DNA of 50,226 nt from Bacteroidales bacterium (lineage in GTDB: Bacteria; Bacteroidota; Bacteroidia; Bacteroidales; UBA932). The stretch spans positions 1 through 50,226 of the forward strand of contig JAFZXU010000065.1 of assembly GCA_017616655.1 (NCBI GenBank), in the 5' to 3' direction. The position numbers and the translations under genes were made by a program. Under the pieces are notes generated by a model that was not told where the DNA came from, searched no databases, and was given only the letters and a program-made list of their open reading frames with translations. Within the stretch, counting starts at the first letter, position 1. Every line of letters starts with the position of its first letter. Positions 29,006 to 36,906 of the stretch are shown piece by piece.

Positions 29006-30178
29006 GTGGAAGAAAGGAAAAGGCACATCGCGATTCTCGGCTCTACAGGCTCGATAGGCACCCAGGCCCTGGACGCAGTGGCACAGCATCGCGATCTCTT
29101 TGAAATCGAACTTCTGACGGCCAACAACAACGCTTCCCTCCTGATAGAACAGGCCATCCGTTTCAAGCCGAACAACGTGGTAATCTGCAACCCCGACAAG
29201 TACGCCGAGGTGGCGGAGGCTCTCAAACCTCACTATATCAAGGTGTTTGCAGGAATGGAATCGGTCTGCGACCTGATGTCGTGCGAGTCGCTCGACATGG
29301 TGCTCGCCGCAATGGTGGGCTTCAGCGGTCTCAAGCCGGTAGTCGCCGCACTCAAGGCAGGAAAGGCCGTGGCCCTTGCAAACAAGGAGACCCTCGTAGC
29401 CGCAGGAGCGCTCGTGATGCCTCTCGCACAGGAGTACGGAGCGCCCGTGATTCCGGTGGATTCAGAGCATTCCGCCATCTTCCAGTGCCTGCAGGGCGAG
29501 TATTCGCGGCCCGTCAAGCTGATCCTGACCGGATCCGGCGGTCCGTTTCTCAACACACCCTCAGCAGAAATGGATTCCATCACGGCGGCTGCAGCGCTTA
29601 AGCACCCCAGGTGGAATATGGGCGCCAAAGTGACCGTGGATTCCTCCACCCTGATGAACAAGGGGCTGGAGTTCATCGAGGCGCGCTGGCTCTTCGATAT
29701 GGCCCCGGAAAACATAGAGGTGGTCATCCATCCCGAATCGATAATCCACTCGATGGTACGCTTCGAAGACGGATGCGTCATGGCGCAGCTGAGCAACCCC
29801 GATATGAGGCTGCCTATCCAGTACGCCCTCACCTACCCTCTCCGCCGGAGCCTCGACTGCAAGCCTCTCGACTTTGCTGAACTGGGTTCACTTCACTTCC
29901 AAAAACCCGACCTGGAGAGGTTCCCCTGCCTGGGCATAGCACAGAGTCTGCTCGCGAAGGGAGGAAACGCCTGCTGCGCTATGAATGCGGCTAACGAGGC
30001 GGCAGTGGCCGCTTTCCTGCAGGGAAAAATCCGCTTCACCGACATTCCCAATATCATTTCAGACACCGTTGAAAAGTGTCAATTCATCGAAAAACCCGAT
30101 TTCGAAGCGATTTACTGCACGAATTTTGAAGCATTCAGAATCGCCGAAGAGATCATAGGCAACAAATACGCTAGATAA
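29006..30178 (+). CDS. dxr: 1-deoxy-D-xylulose 5-phosphate reductoisomerase
   Basis: This 390-residue enzyme converts DXP to MEP with NADPH, the committed step of the MEP isoprenoid pathway. The GSTGSIGTQALD NADPH loop (12 to 23), ANKETLVAAG, the metal and substrate block VDSEHSAIFQCL, SGGPF, and the HPRWNMGAKVTVDSSTLMNKGLE loop are all present. The start is a GTG 4 bp behind the LytM-like gene. The stop overlaps the rseP start (TAATG). The dxr-rseP order is the usual arrangement in many bacteria. Confidence 0.97.
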   Translation: MEERKRHIAILGSTGSIGTQALDAVAQHRDLFEIELLTANNNASLLIEQAIRFKPNNVVICNPDKYAEVAEALKPHYIKVFAGMESVCDLMSCESLDMVLAAMVGFSGLKPVVAALKAGKAVALANKETLVAAGALVMPLAQEYGAPVIPVDSEHSAIFQCLQGEYSRPVKLILTGSGGPFLNTPSAEMDSITAAAALKHPRWNMGAKVTVDSSTLMNKGLEFIEARWLFDMAPENIEVVIHPESIIHSMVRFEDGCVMAQLSNPDMRLPIQYALTYPLRRSLDCKPLDFAELGSLHFQKPDLERFPCLGIAQSLLAKGGNACCAMNAANEAAVAAFLQGKIRFTDIPNIISDTVEKCQFIEKPDFEAIYCTNFEAFRIAEEIIGNKYAR

Positions 30179-31563
30179 TGTCAACCGTCCTGATAAAAGT
30201 CGTCCAGGTCATCCTGGCGCTCTCCTTCCTGATTCTGGTCCACGAGTTAGGCCATTTCACCTTCGCCAAACTCTTCAAGACCAGGGTCAACAAATTCTAC
30301 CTCTTCTTCAACCCGAAGTTCTCGATTGTCAAGTGCAAGAAGATCGACGGCAAACTGAAGTTCAAGTTCTTCTCAAAGAACGGGGACGAATGGGACCAGT
30401 ACCCCTCCACCGAATACGGAATGGGCTGGCTGCCGCTGGGAGGCTACTGCGCCATAGCGGGAATGATCGACGAGACCACAGGCAAGGACGACCTTCCCGA
30501 GGTACCCCAGCCGTGGGAGTTCCGCACAAAGCCGGCATGGCAGCGTTTCTTCATAATGTTCGGAGGCGTGCTCTTCAACTTCATCCTCGCCATCATACTC
30601 TACGCCTGCATCCTGGGCACATGGGGCGAGCAGTATCTCAAGACGGAAGATGCCGTTTACGGCGTGGCTGTCAACGACTTGTCTTACGAGATGGGTTTCC
30701 GCGACGGGGACAGGATACTGAGCATCGACGGAGTTCCCACCGACAACTTCGCCACCCTTCAGGTGGATATGGTGCGCAGCAAGGCTCGGGAGGCGGTGGT
30801 CCTGCGTGATGGCGACACCCTCAGGATCGCCATCGACCCGGTCTATCTGCCCGCAATGCTCAACACCCCGGGCATGTTCGATCTTGCCTTCCCCTTCGTG
30901 GTTGCCGAGGTGCCGGAGAACTCCATCAACAAAGACTCCGACCTGCAGGCGGGGGATGCCGTGAAAGCCATCGACGGTGAGCCGATGTTCATCGTCCAGC
31001 AGATCAGGCGCGAGTTGCAGCGGCATAAGGGCGGAGAGGTGACGGCGACCCTCGAACGCAGCGGCGCCATGGTGGAATCAGCCCTCCAGGTGGACACCGC
31101 CGGATTGGTGGGAGTTGCCCTCGATGCCGATCCGGAGAAATATTTCAACGTCACGAAACGCACCTACAACGCTCTCAGCGCCATACCTGCCGGAGCCGCC
31201 AAGACCTGGAAGACCATCTCCAACTACGTCAAGGAGCTCGGGCTGATATTCTCCCCCAAGACCAAGGCCTACAAGTCGGTGGGCAGTTTCATAGCCATCG
31301 GCAAGATTTTCCCCGCCGCATGGGACTGGTACAAGTTCTGGAGCCTCGCGGCCCTCTTCTCAATAATGCTCGGAGTCCTCAACATACTGCCGATTCCCGC
31401 CCTTGACGGCGGCCATATCCTCTTCCTCCTGGTAGAGATGATAACAGGCAGGAAACCGGGCGACAAGTTCCTCGAAGTGGCCGAGACCATCGGAATGATC
31501 CTCCTGATAGCACTGATGGTACTGGCCTTCGGCAACGACATACGCGGATTATTCATTCATTAA
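30178..31563 (+). CDS. rseP: RIP metalloprotease RseP
   Basis: This 461-residue site-2 protease of the inner membrane has zinc motif HELGH (22 to 26) in TM1 and LDGGH (409 to 413) in the third core helix. Two PDZ-like regions lie between (GVAVNDLSYEMGFRDGDRILSIDG and SDLQAGDAVKAIDGE). Length is in the family range. Such proteases cut transmembrane anti-sigma factors or signal peptide remnants after a first cleavage. The partner anti-sigma factor is not in the window. It overlaps dxr by one base (TAATG) and is followed by the DUF4837 lipoprotein 13 bp later. Confidence 0.96.
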   Translation: MSTVLIKVVQVILALSFLILVHELGHFTFAKLFKTRVNKFYLFFNPKFSIVKCKKIDGKLKFKFFSKNGDEWDQYPSTEYGMGWLPLGGYCAIAGMIDETTGKDDLPEVPQPWEFRTKPAWQRFFIMFGGVLFNFILAIILYACILGTWGEQYLKTEDAVYGVAVNDLSYEMGFRDGDRILSIDGVPTDNFATLQVDMVRSKAREAVVLRDGDTLRIAIDPVYLPAMLNTPGMFDLAFPFVVAEVPENSINKDSDLQAGDAVKAIDGEPMFIVQQIRRELQRHKGGEVTATLERSGAMVESALQVDTAGLVGVALDADPEKYFNVTKRTYNALSAIPAGAAKTWKTISNYVKELGLIFSPKTKAYKSVGSFIAIGKIFPAAWDWYKFWSLAALFSIMLGVLNILPIPALDGGHILFLLVEMITGRKPGDKFLEVAETIGMILLIALMVLAFGNDIRGLFIH

Positions 31564-31576
31564 CAACATACCGGCT

Positions 31577-32560
31577 ATGAGAAAAATAGCATTCCTTATC
31601 GCAACAGCCATACTCCTTCCCCTTCTTGCGGGATGCGAAGAGAACAAGGGCGGCGCCCTTCCCGCAATCTCCGGAAAGGCGGGCGAGATTATCGTGGTGG
31701 CCAACAAGGCTCAATGGGAAGCCGAGGTCGGCAACCGCATCCGCGGCGTCCTTGCTGCCGAATATGATTACCTGCCCCAGAAAGAGCCCCTCTTCAACCT
31801 GGCCAACGTTCCCGAGGCAAGCGTCAACAAACTCATCAAGGTTCACCGCAACCTCTTCTACCTCAACGTGGGAGAGGGCAAGACGACCGGCATGCAGGTG
31901 CGTAACGACGTTTATGCCAGCCCCCAGACCGTAGTGGTTGTGACGGCGCCCGACGACAATACCGCAGCCGAGTTCATCAAAGCCAACGGCGAGAGCATCG
32001 TGGAGGCCTTCGAGAAGGCCGAGCGCGACCGTCTCATCTCCAATGCAAAACTCTACGAGGAAGTTAAGCTCAGGGAGCTGGTTTCCAACAAGTTCGGCGG
32101 CTCGCCCATCTTCCCCAACGGCTATACGCTCAAGAAGCAGACCCCCGATTTCGTGTGGATTTCATACGAGACCTCCTACACCATCCAGGGCATCCTCATC
32201 TACAGCTATCCCTACGAGAACGACTCGCAGCTGACTATGGAGAAGCTCATACAGAAGCGCAACGAGGTGGTCAAGGAGAATGTCCCCGCAACGAGCGAGG
32301 GCAGCTACATGATCACCAACCCCACCATCGTTCCCGGCTTCAGGGAAGTTGAATACAACGGCATCAAGAAGGCCGAAGTCCGCAGCCTCTGGGATACCTA
32401 CGGCGACTTCATGGGCGGCCCCTTCGTCTCGCAGGCATTCAGGAGCAAGGACGGCAACAGCATCATCGTGACCGAGGGTTTCGTCTATGCTCCGAAGTAC
32501 AACAAACGCAATTATCTGCGTCAGGTGGAGTCAATCCTCTGCTCCTTTGAATGGAAGTAA
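31577..32560 (+). CDS. DUF4837 family lipoprotein
   Basis: This 327-residue lipoprotein (lipobox LLAGC, Cys20) has the DUF4837 layout: GEIIVVANKAQWEAEVGNRIR early, PLFNLANVPEASVNKLIKVHRN, GMQVRNDVYASPQTVVVVTAP, and a C-terminal half with YTIQGILIYSYPYENDSQLT and REVEYNGIKKAEVRSLWD. The family is restricted to Bacteroidetes and its function is unknown. It would sit in the periplasm or outer membrane. It follows rseP by 13 bp in the LytM-dxr-rseP-DUF4837 row, so a cell-envelope role is a fair guess. Confidence 0.88.
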   Translation: MRKIAFLIATAILLPLLAGCEENKGGALPAISGKAGEIIVVANKAQWEAEVGNRIRGVLAAEYDYLPQKEPLFNLANVPEASVNKLIKVHRNLFYLNVGEGKTTGMQVRNDVYASPQTVVVVTAPDDNTAAEFIKANGESIVEAFEKAERDRLISNAKLYEEVKLRELVSNKFGGSPIFPNGYTLKKQTPDFVWISYETSYTIQGILIYSYPYENDSQLTMEKLIQKRNEVVKENVPATSEGSYMITNPTIVPGFREVEYNGIKKAEVRSLWDTYGDFMGGPFVSQAFRSKDGNSIIVTEGFVYAPKYNKRNYLRQVESILCSFEWK

Positions 32561-32582
32561 TTCAGAGAAAAAGCCCAAAAAA

Positions 32583-32613
32583 TTTGTATTCGAGTTTTTT
32601 TTTCATACCTTTG
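32583..32613 (+). promoter_or_regulatory. promoter of tRNA-Glu and rpsT
   Basis: TTTG (32583-32586), 19 bp, TACCTTTG (32606-32613) is a textbook Bacteroidota promoter. It lies about 24 nt before the tRNA. Confidence 0.82.
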
Positions 32614-32640
32614 CACTCCCTTACAGAAAAAGGGCCTTTT

Positions 32641-32712
32641 GGTGGGTTCGTATAACGGTTAGTACTCGAGATTTTCATTCTCGCAATAGGAGTTCGATTC
32701 TCCTACCCACTA
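32641..32712 (+). tRNA. tRNA-Glu (anticodon UUC)
   Basis: A 72-nt cloverleaf: acceptor GGTGGGT pairs with ACCCACT (one G-U pair), D arm GTA/TAC, anticodon stem CGAGA/TCTCG with loop TTTTCAT (anticodon TTC), T arm AGGAG-TTCGATT-CTCCT, and discriminator A. The 3' CCA is not encoded. It is followed 21 bp later by rpsT and probably shares its transcript. Confidence 0.95.
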
Positions 32713-32733
32713 CGAAATATAAAAGAATAAATA

Positions 32734-32985
32734 ATGGCAAACCACGCATCAGCAGACAAGCGCAACCGCCAGAGCGAGAAGCGCAGAGAGCATAACAGGT
32801 ATTATGCTAAGACAACCCGCAACGCCATCAGGGCGCTGCGTAACACTACCGACAAAGCAGCAGCCGAGGCTTCAATGCCCAAGGTGTTCGCAATGATTGA
32901 CAAACTTGCAAAAAGCAACATTATTCACAAAAATAAGGCTTCGAACCTCAAAAGCGGAATCGCAGTCTACGTCAACAAACTTTAA
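32734..32985 (+). CDS. rpsT: 30S ribosomal protein bS20
   Basis: This 83-residue helical-bundle protein binds the body of the 30S subunit. The start [35 protein letters not shown] and the late [28 protein letters not shown] are the family's hallmarks. It lies 21 bp behind tRNA-Glu, within the same transcription unit, and is followed by an intrinsic terminator at 33017. No Shine-Dalgarno is seen. Confidence 0.97.
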   Translation: MANHASADKRNRQSEKRREHNRYYAKTTRNAIRALRNTTDKAAAEASMPKVFAMIDKLAKSNIIHKNKASNLKSGIAVYVNKL

Positions 32986-33016
32986 GCTGACACCATTTTT
33001 GTCATAATAGTTCAGG

Positions 33017-33048
33017 AAACTTCCCCTATATTGCGGGAAGTTTTTTTA
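33017..33048 (+). terminator. intrinsic terminator after rpsT
   Basis: AAACTTCCC / GGGAAGTTT forms a perfect 9-bp stem with a 9-nt loop, followed by a T tract. It ends about 15 bp before the radC start. Confidence 0.93.
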
Positions 33049-33063
33049 TACCCTTTTGACATT

Positions 33064-33801
33064 ATGGCAAAGAACATCAAAGAGTGGCGGGAGGAAGAGA
33101 GGCCGAGAGAAAAGATGCTCGCCAAAGGGTGTGAATCCCTTACCTGCTCGGAACTGATTGCAATCCTGATACGCAGCGGCAGCCTCAGCCGGAGCGCAGT
33201 GGAACTTGGAGGAGATATCCTGGATATGGCCGGCGGACGGCTGGAGGCCCTTTCGAGGCTTACCTGTGAACAGCTTCTGAAGATCGACGGAGTCGGGAGC
33301 GCCAAGGCGCTCTCCGTTATGGCCGCCATGGAACTGGGGCGGCGGATGGCCTGCGAGACTCCGGAGCCGCTTCCGCTGATCAGCGACGCGCACACGATAG
33401 CCTCCATCATGATACCGCAGCTCTACGGACTCAGGCACGAGGAGTGCTGGGTGCTCTATCTCAACTCGGGAGGCCGTCTCACAGGGCGCGAAAGGACGAG
33501 CCTGGGCAGCTCCAGCGCCACCATCTTCGACATAAAGGCGATAGTCCGCAAAGCGGTGGACCGCTCCGCTGCCGGAATCGTCATAGTCCACAACCATCCC
33601 TCCGGAAGCCCGCTTCCCAGCCGCTGCGACATAGATGAAACGGCGGCCCTGCGCGATGCCGCCGCCCTGCTCGACATCAAACTTCTCGACCACGTCATCG
33701 TCTCCGGCAACTACTATTACAGCTTCAGTGAAGGAAAAAATTGTTATCTTCGCAACAACAACCTAAATAACGGCAAAAATGAAAGTAATCAACCTCGGTG
33801 A
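33064..33801 (+). CDS. radC: RadC family protein (JAB/MPN metalloprotease fold)
   Basis: This 245-residue protein has an N-terminal helix-hairpin-helix region (LLKIDGVGSAKALSVMAAMELGRR) and a C-terminal JAMM domain with VIVHNHPSGSPLPS and the downstream Asp (CDIDETAALRDAA). The canonical zinc set His-x-His...Asp is intact. RadC is widely annotated as a DNA repair protein, but its biochemical role is unproven. The C-terminal 30 residues (SFSEGKNCYLRNNNLNNGKN) form an Asn-rich extension past the usual end. Those codons overlap the promoter and the first 23 bp of upp, so the extension may simply be permitted read-through. Confidence 0.9.
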   Translation: MAKNIKEWREEERPREKMLAKGCESLTCSELIAILIRSGSLSRSAVELGGDILDMAGGRLEALSRLTCEQLLKIDGVGSAKALSVMAAMELGRRMACETPEPLPLISDAHTIASIMIPQLYGLRHEECWVLYLNSGGRLTGRERTSLGSSSATIFDIKAIVRKAVDRSAAGIVIVHNHPSGSPLPSRCDIDETAALRDAAALLDIKLLDHVIVSGNYYYSFSEGKNCYLRNNNLNNGKNESNQPR

Positions 33802-34432
33802 AACCAATTCGGTGATGAACCGCTTCGTAGCGGAGCTCCGTGACAAGACCGTTCAGAAGGACAGTATGCGCTTCAGGCGCAATCTCGAGCGGCTCGGAGA
33901 GATTTTCGCTTATGAGATCAGCAAGAAGTTAAAGTATGAAACCACCGAAGTGGAGACTCCCCTCGGAATCGCCGAGTGCAGCATCTGCAAGCAGCCGATT
34001 GTCCTGAGTACCATCCTGAGGGCCGGACTCCCGCTCCATCAGGGGCTGCTCAACTATTTCGACAAGGCTGAGAATTCTTTCATCGCCGCATACCGCAAAT
34101 ACGGCAAGGACAACAAGTTCAAGATCGAGCTGGAGTATGCTTCTTCCGTCTCCACCGACGGCAAGATCCTCATCATCGCCGACCCTATGCTGGCAACCGG
34201 TTCCTCGCTGGTGCTGGCGTACCAGAAGCTCGTAGAGAACGGCGAGCCGATTCACACCCACATCGTCTGCAGCATCGCATCGACCGACGGAATCGACTAT
34301 CTTTCGAAGCATCTCCCCCACAAGTCCGTAACCCTCTGGGTCGCGGCTGTCGACGAGGTGCTGACCAACAAGTCGTACATCGTGCCGGGCCTCGGGGATG
34401 CCGGAGACCTCGCTTATGGAGTAAAACTCTGA
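33779..34432 (+). CDS. upp: uracil phosphoribosyltransferase
   Basis: This 217-residue enzyme makes UMP from uracil and PRPP in pyrimidine salvage. The PRPP loop ILIIADPMLATGSS and the uracil-binding end YIVPGLGDAGDLAYG are intact. STILRAGLPLHQGLL is the second phosphate region. The N-terminus (NLGETNSVMNRFVAELRDK) is of the Bacteroidales type. The ATG at 33779 lies 23 bp inside the radC reading frame in a different frame. A TATCTTCG near-consensus -7 box (33745-33752) suggests its own promoter inside radC. Confidence 0.95.
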   Translation: MKVINLGETNSVMNRFVAELRDKTVQKDSMRFRRNLERLGEIFAYEISKKLKYETTEVETPLGIAECSICKQPIVLSTILRAGLPLHQGLLNYFDKAENSFIAAYRKYGKDNKFKIELEYASSVSTDGKILIIADPMLATGSSLVLAYQKLVENGEPIHTHIVCSIASTDGIDYLSKHLPHKSVTLWVAAVDEVLTNKSYIVPGLGDAGDLAYGVKL

Positions 34433-34452
34433 CAATCAGCCAGATCAGAGTT
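34425..34452 (+). terminator. bidirectional hairpin between convergent upp and rpoN
   Basis: AACTCTGA / TCAGAGTT forms an 8-bp stem, with a 12-nt loop, that includes both stop codons. It is followed by T-rich sequence on either strand (TTCTTT and TTTTAC), so it may end transcription in both directions. Weaker than the other terminators here. Confidence 0.5.
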
Positions 34453-35857
34453 CTTTCCTGAGCCTTGCTATCGGAATCGAGAGTTGTTCGCGATACTTCG
34501 CGACCGTACGGCGGGCCACGTTATAGCCCTTCTCCTTGAGGACGCTCACCAGTTCCTCGTCGGTGAGGGGCTTTCTCTTGTCCTCCTCCTCGATGCTGGT
34601 GGTGAGGATCTTCTTGATCTCGCGGGTGGAGACCTCCTCCCCTTCGCTGTTGATGAGCCCCTCCGAGAAGAAGTATTTCAGCGGGAAGATGCCGAAGTGG
34701 GTCTGGATGTATTTGCTGTTGACCACCCTTGAGACGGTGGAGATGTCGAACCCCGTCTTTTCGGCTATATTCTTGAGAACCATGGGCTTGAGCTTGGTCT
34801 CGTCGCCATCGAGGAAGTAGTCGTGCTGGAATTCGAGTATGGCCTCCATAGTGCGCTGGAGGGTATTCTGGCGCTGCTTGATGGCCTCGATGAACCACCT
34901 TGCTGAGTCGAGTTTCTGCTTGACGAACGATACGGCCTCCTTCTCGCTTCTGGTCTTCGGGCCGCCCTTGTCATTGAGCATGTCGGCATAGTGCTTGTTG
35001 ATGCGCAGTTCCGGAATCGAATACTTGGGAAGGGAGAGCACCAGCTCCCCGTCCTTTATCTCGAGCAGGAAATCGGGAACGATCTGCTGCGCTTGCTCGG
35101 AGTAGGAATCGTCAATCTGGCCGCCCGGCATAGGATTCAGATGGCGTATCTCGGCGATGGCGGCCTTCAGCTGTTCCTCGTCGATCCCCAGGCGGTTGAT
35201 TATCTTGTTGTAATGCTTCTTGGTAAACTCGTCGAAGCAATCCTCCAGGATGGCCCTGGCATTGTTCACCGGCTCGCTTTCGGAAAGGACGTCCAGCTGC
35301 AGCAGCAGGCACTCGCGAAGGTCCCTGGCCCCTACTCCCGCGGGTTCGAAGCCCTGGATAATCTCGAGTATCTCCTCAAGTTCGTCTTCGGTGGTCTCGA
35401 TTCCCGTCTTGAAACTGATGTCGTCGACGAGCGACTCCATATCGCGCCGCAGGTAGCCGTCGTTGCCTATCATTCCTATCATAAAGAGGGCAATCTGGTG
35501 CCTGCGCGCGTCGAGGCGGCAGAAACCAAGCTGGTTCTCAAGGCTCTGATGGAAACTCTCCTTTACCTGGAAGGTATTGTACTGGGGCTTCAGGTCCTTC
35601 CCCTGGTTGTTGATATAGAGCTTGTATGAAGGGGTATCGTCGTTGGTATATTCGTTGAGCGATACTTTCTTGGGGGCTCCGTCTTCATTCTCGGTATCAT
35701 CCACCACCTCGTCCAGCACCGGGTTCTCCTCTATCTCCTTCTGGATACGCTGCTCCAGTTCCAGGCGGGGAAGCTCTATCAGCTTGATGGTCTGGATCTG
35801 CAGCGGCGAGAGGCGCTGAACCTGCTTGAGCTGAAGACTCTGGCCCTGCTTTACCAT
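34445..35857 (-). CDS. rpoN: RNA polymerase sigma-54 factor
   Basis: This 470-residue sigma factor has the Gln-rich activator-interacting region I (QSLQLKQVQRLSPLQIQTIKLIELP), an acidic region II (NPVLDEVVDDTENEDG), the core-binding domain, and the C-terminal DNA-binding domain ending with the RpoN box (ARRTVAKYREQL) that reads -24. It directs polymerase to TGGCACG-N4-TTGCW promoters and needs an AAA+ activator, none of which is encoded here. The frame extends to 35908, but the ATG at 35857 begins the family N-terminus. It overlaps the upstream SPOR gene by 7 bp. Confidence 0.96.
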   Translation of the reverse strand: MVKQGQSLQLKQVQRLSPLQIQTIKLIELPRLELEQRIQKEIEENPVLDEVVDDTENEDGAPKKVSLNEYTNDDTPSYKLYINNQGKDLKPQYNTFQVKESFHQSLENQLGFCRLDARRHQIALFMIGMIGNDGYLRRDMESLVDDISFKTGIETTEDELEEILEIIQGFEPAGVGARDLRECLLLQLDVLSESEPVNNARAILEDCFDEFTKKHYNKIINRLGIDEEQLKAAIAEIRHLNPMPGGQIDDSYSEQAQQIVPDFLLEIKDGELVLSLPKYSIPELRINKHYADMLNDKGGPKTRSEKEAVSFVKQKLDSARWFIEAIKQRQNTLQRTMEAILEFQHDYFLDGDETKLKPMVLKNIAEKTGFDISTVSRVVNSKYIQTHFGIFPLKYFFSEGLINSEGEEVSTREIKKILTTSIEEEDKRKPLTDEELVSVLKEKGYNVARRTVAKYREQLSIPIARLRKEL

Positions 35858-36372
35858 AACGAAGGATAGTTGATGTGCTCCTTGACGAGGAATGCCGAAG
35901 GGAACCACCCCTTGAGGCGCTCCGCAAAGAGCTGGGCCTCGTCACGGGAGCGGAAGTCGCCTACCGTGACCTTGAAATAGGGGGAGACGTATGACCTGTA
36001 AATGGATATTCCGGGATATGCGGCAGCGAATGCTCCTGCAACCGACTCGGAACGCTGACGGGCATTCTGGCTGTTGTCGAAGAAAATCCTCACCCTGTAA
36101 CCGGTGATCTTGCGGCTGGAATTGCCGGCGACATGCCTTGCAAATGCAGCCTTGACCGCCTGCGACTGCTCGATATTGACCGTTCCGGAAGTCAGGGTCG
36201 ACTTTGAGAGCACATCGAAGATATTCTTGCCCGAATAACTTATGTCCTCGCTGGGGAGAGGCTCATAAACGGGAAGGGAATCGGTGGCTGATGCCGTCTG
36301 GGTCGTATTCTGGGCCAGAAGGGCTGCGGACGAAAGAAGAGCCGCGAAGAGTATGGTCAGGGTCTTTTTCAT
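35851..36372 (-). CDS. SPOR-domain exported protein
   Basis: This 173-residue protein has a signal peptide (MKKTLTILFAALLSSAALLAQ), a short linker, and a SPOR fold at about 90 to 165 (KITGYRVRIFFDNSQNARQRSESVAGAFAAAYPG, YFKVTVGDFRSRDEAQLFAERLKGWFP). SPOR domains bind denuded peptidoglycan at sites of division or remodelling, so a periplasmic wall-associated role is expected. No transmembrane anchor or lipobox is seen. It overlaps the upstream lipoprotein gene by 4 bp (ATGA) and rpoN by 7 bp, making a tight three-gene operon with the sigma factor at the end. Confidence 0.88.
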   Translation of the reverse strand: MKKTLTILFAALLSSAALLAQNTTQTASATDSLPVYEPLPSEDISYSGKNIFDVLSKSTLTSGTVNIEQSQAVKAAFARHVAGNSSRKITGYRVRIFFDNSQNARQRSESVAGAFAAAYPGISIYRSYVSPYFKVTVGDFRSRDEAQLFAERLKGWFPSAFLVKEHINYPSLW

Positions 36373-36854
36373 TTCTTGAGCTTGCCGAGTAATTTGGAAA
36401 GAGGATACTGTTTCTCGTGGATGCGCTTCGAAATGGCGCCGGATTTCACGAGGGCGTCGATGTCGGCCTTCATAGTCTCGGGATCGAGGTTGCCCGAAAC
36501 CATCACCAGCATCGGATTGAACAGGGTGGCGTCAAGCCTCAGGGGGACGAGGGTGTCGCTGTAAGGGAGAATCACCGCAGGCTCAAGCGCAGTGGCGTTT
36601 GCGAAACGCGAACCGTCTTCCTTGTATAGGACCGCGTCAAGCGACTCCAGCACGAACCGCGACTTGGTGGGGTTGGCCACGCCTATGTTGAGAAGGACCT
36701 CAGCCGTAACGCTGGCCTTGGCGTAGTTGAAATTGGTTACCGAGGCGATGTCGTACGACTTGAGCTGCAGCTGCTTGTAATCGTTCACCGAGCAGCCGGC
36801 GAGGGTCATCAGGGCGATGGCCGCAAGTATCAAAATCTTTTTCAAATTCCGCAT
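36369..36854 (-). CDS. small lipoprotein, LEA/WHy-like beta sandwich
   Basis: This 161-residue lipoprotein has lipobox TLAGC (Cys21). The mature part (NFNYAKASVTAEVLLNIGVANPTKSRFVLESLDAVLYKEDGSRFA, then YSDTLVPLRLDATLFNPMLVMVSG) resembles LEA14-type WHy domains in having strand pairs around an ANPT turn. Such domains are common in Bacteroidales envelope lipoproteins and their function is unknown. It is the first gene of the operon with the SPOR protein and rpoN. The longer frame is rejected because the lipobox points to the ATG at 36854 and the -7 box lies upstream of it. Confidence 0.75.
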   Translation of the reverse strand: MRNLKKILILAAIALMTLAGCSVNDYKQLQLKSYDIASVTNFNYAKASVTAEVLLNIGVANPTKSRFVLESLDAVLYKEDGSRFANATALEPAVILPYSDTLVPLRLDATLFNPMLVMVSGNLDPETMKADIDALVKSGAISKRIHEKQYPLSKLLGKLKK

Positions 36855-36860
36855 TGTTAT

Positions 36861-36887
36861 GCAAAGATATAAAAAAGTTATCTTTGC
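36861..36887. promoter_or_regulatory. overlapping divergent -7 boxes in mirror symmetry
   Basis: TATCTTTG occurs on the minus strand at 36862-36869, for the lipoprotein-SPOR-rpoN operon, and on the plus strand at 36879-36886, for miaB. Together they form an inverted repeat GCAAAGATA-N9-TATCTTTGC. Each promoter's -33 region would lie beyond the other's -7 box, so the two should compete. Confidence 0.6.
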
Positions 36888-36906
36888 ACTGCATAATAAA
36901 CGAGGT

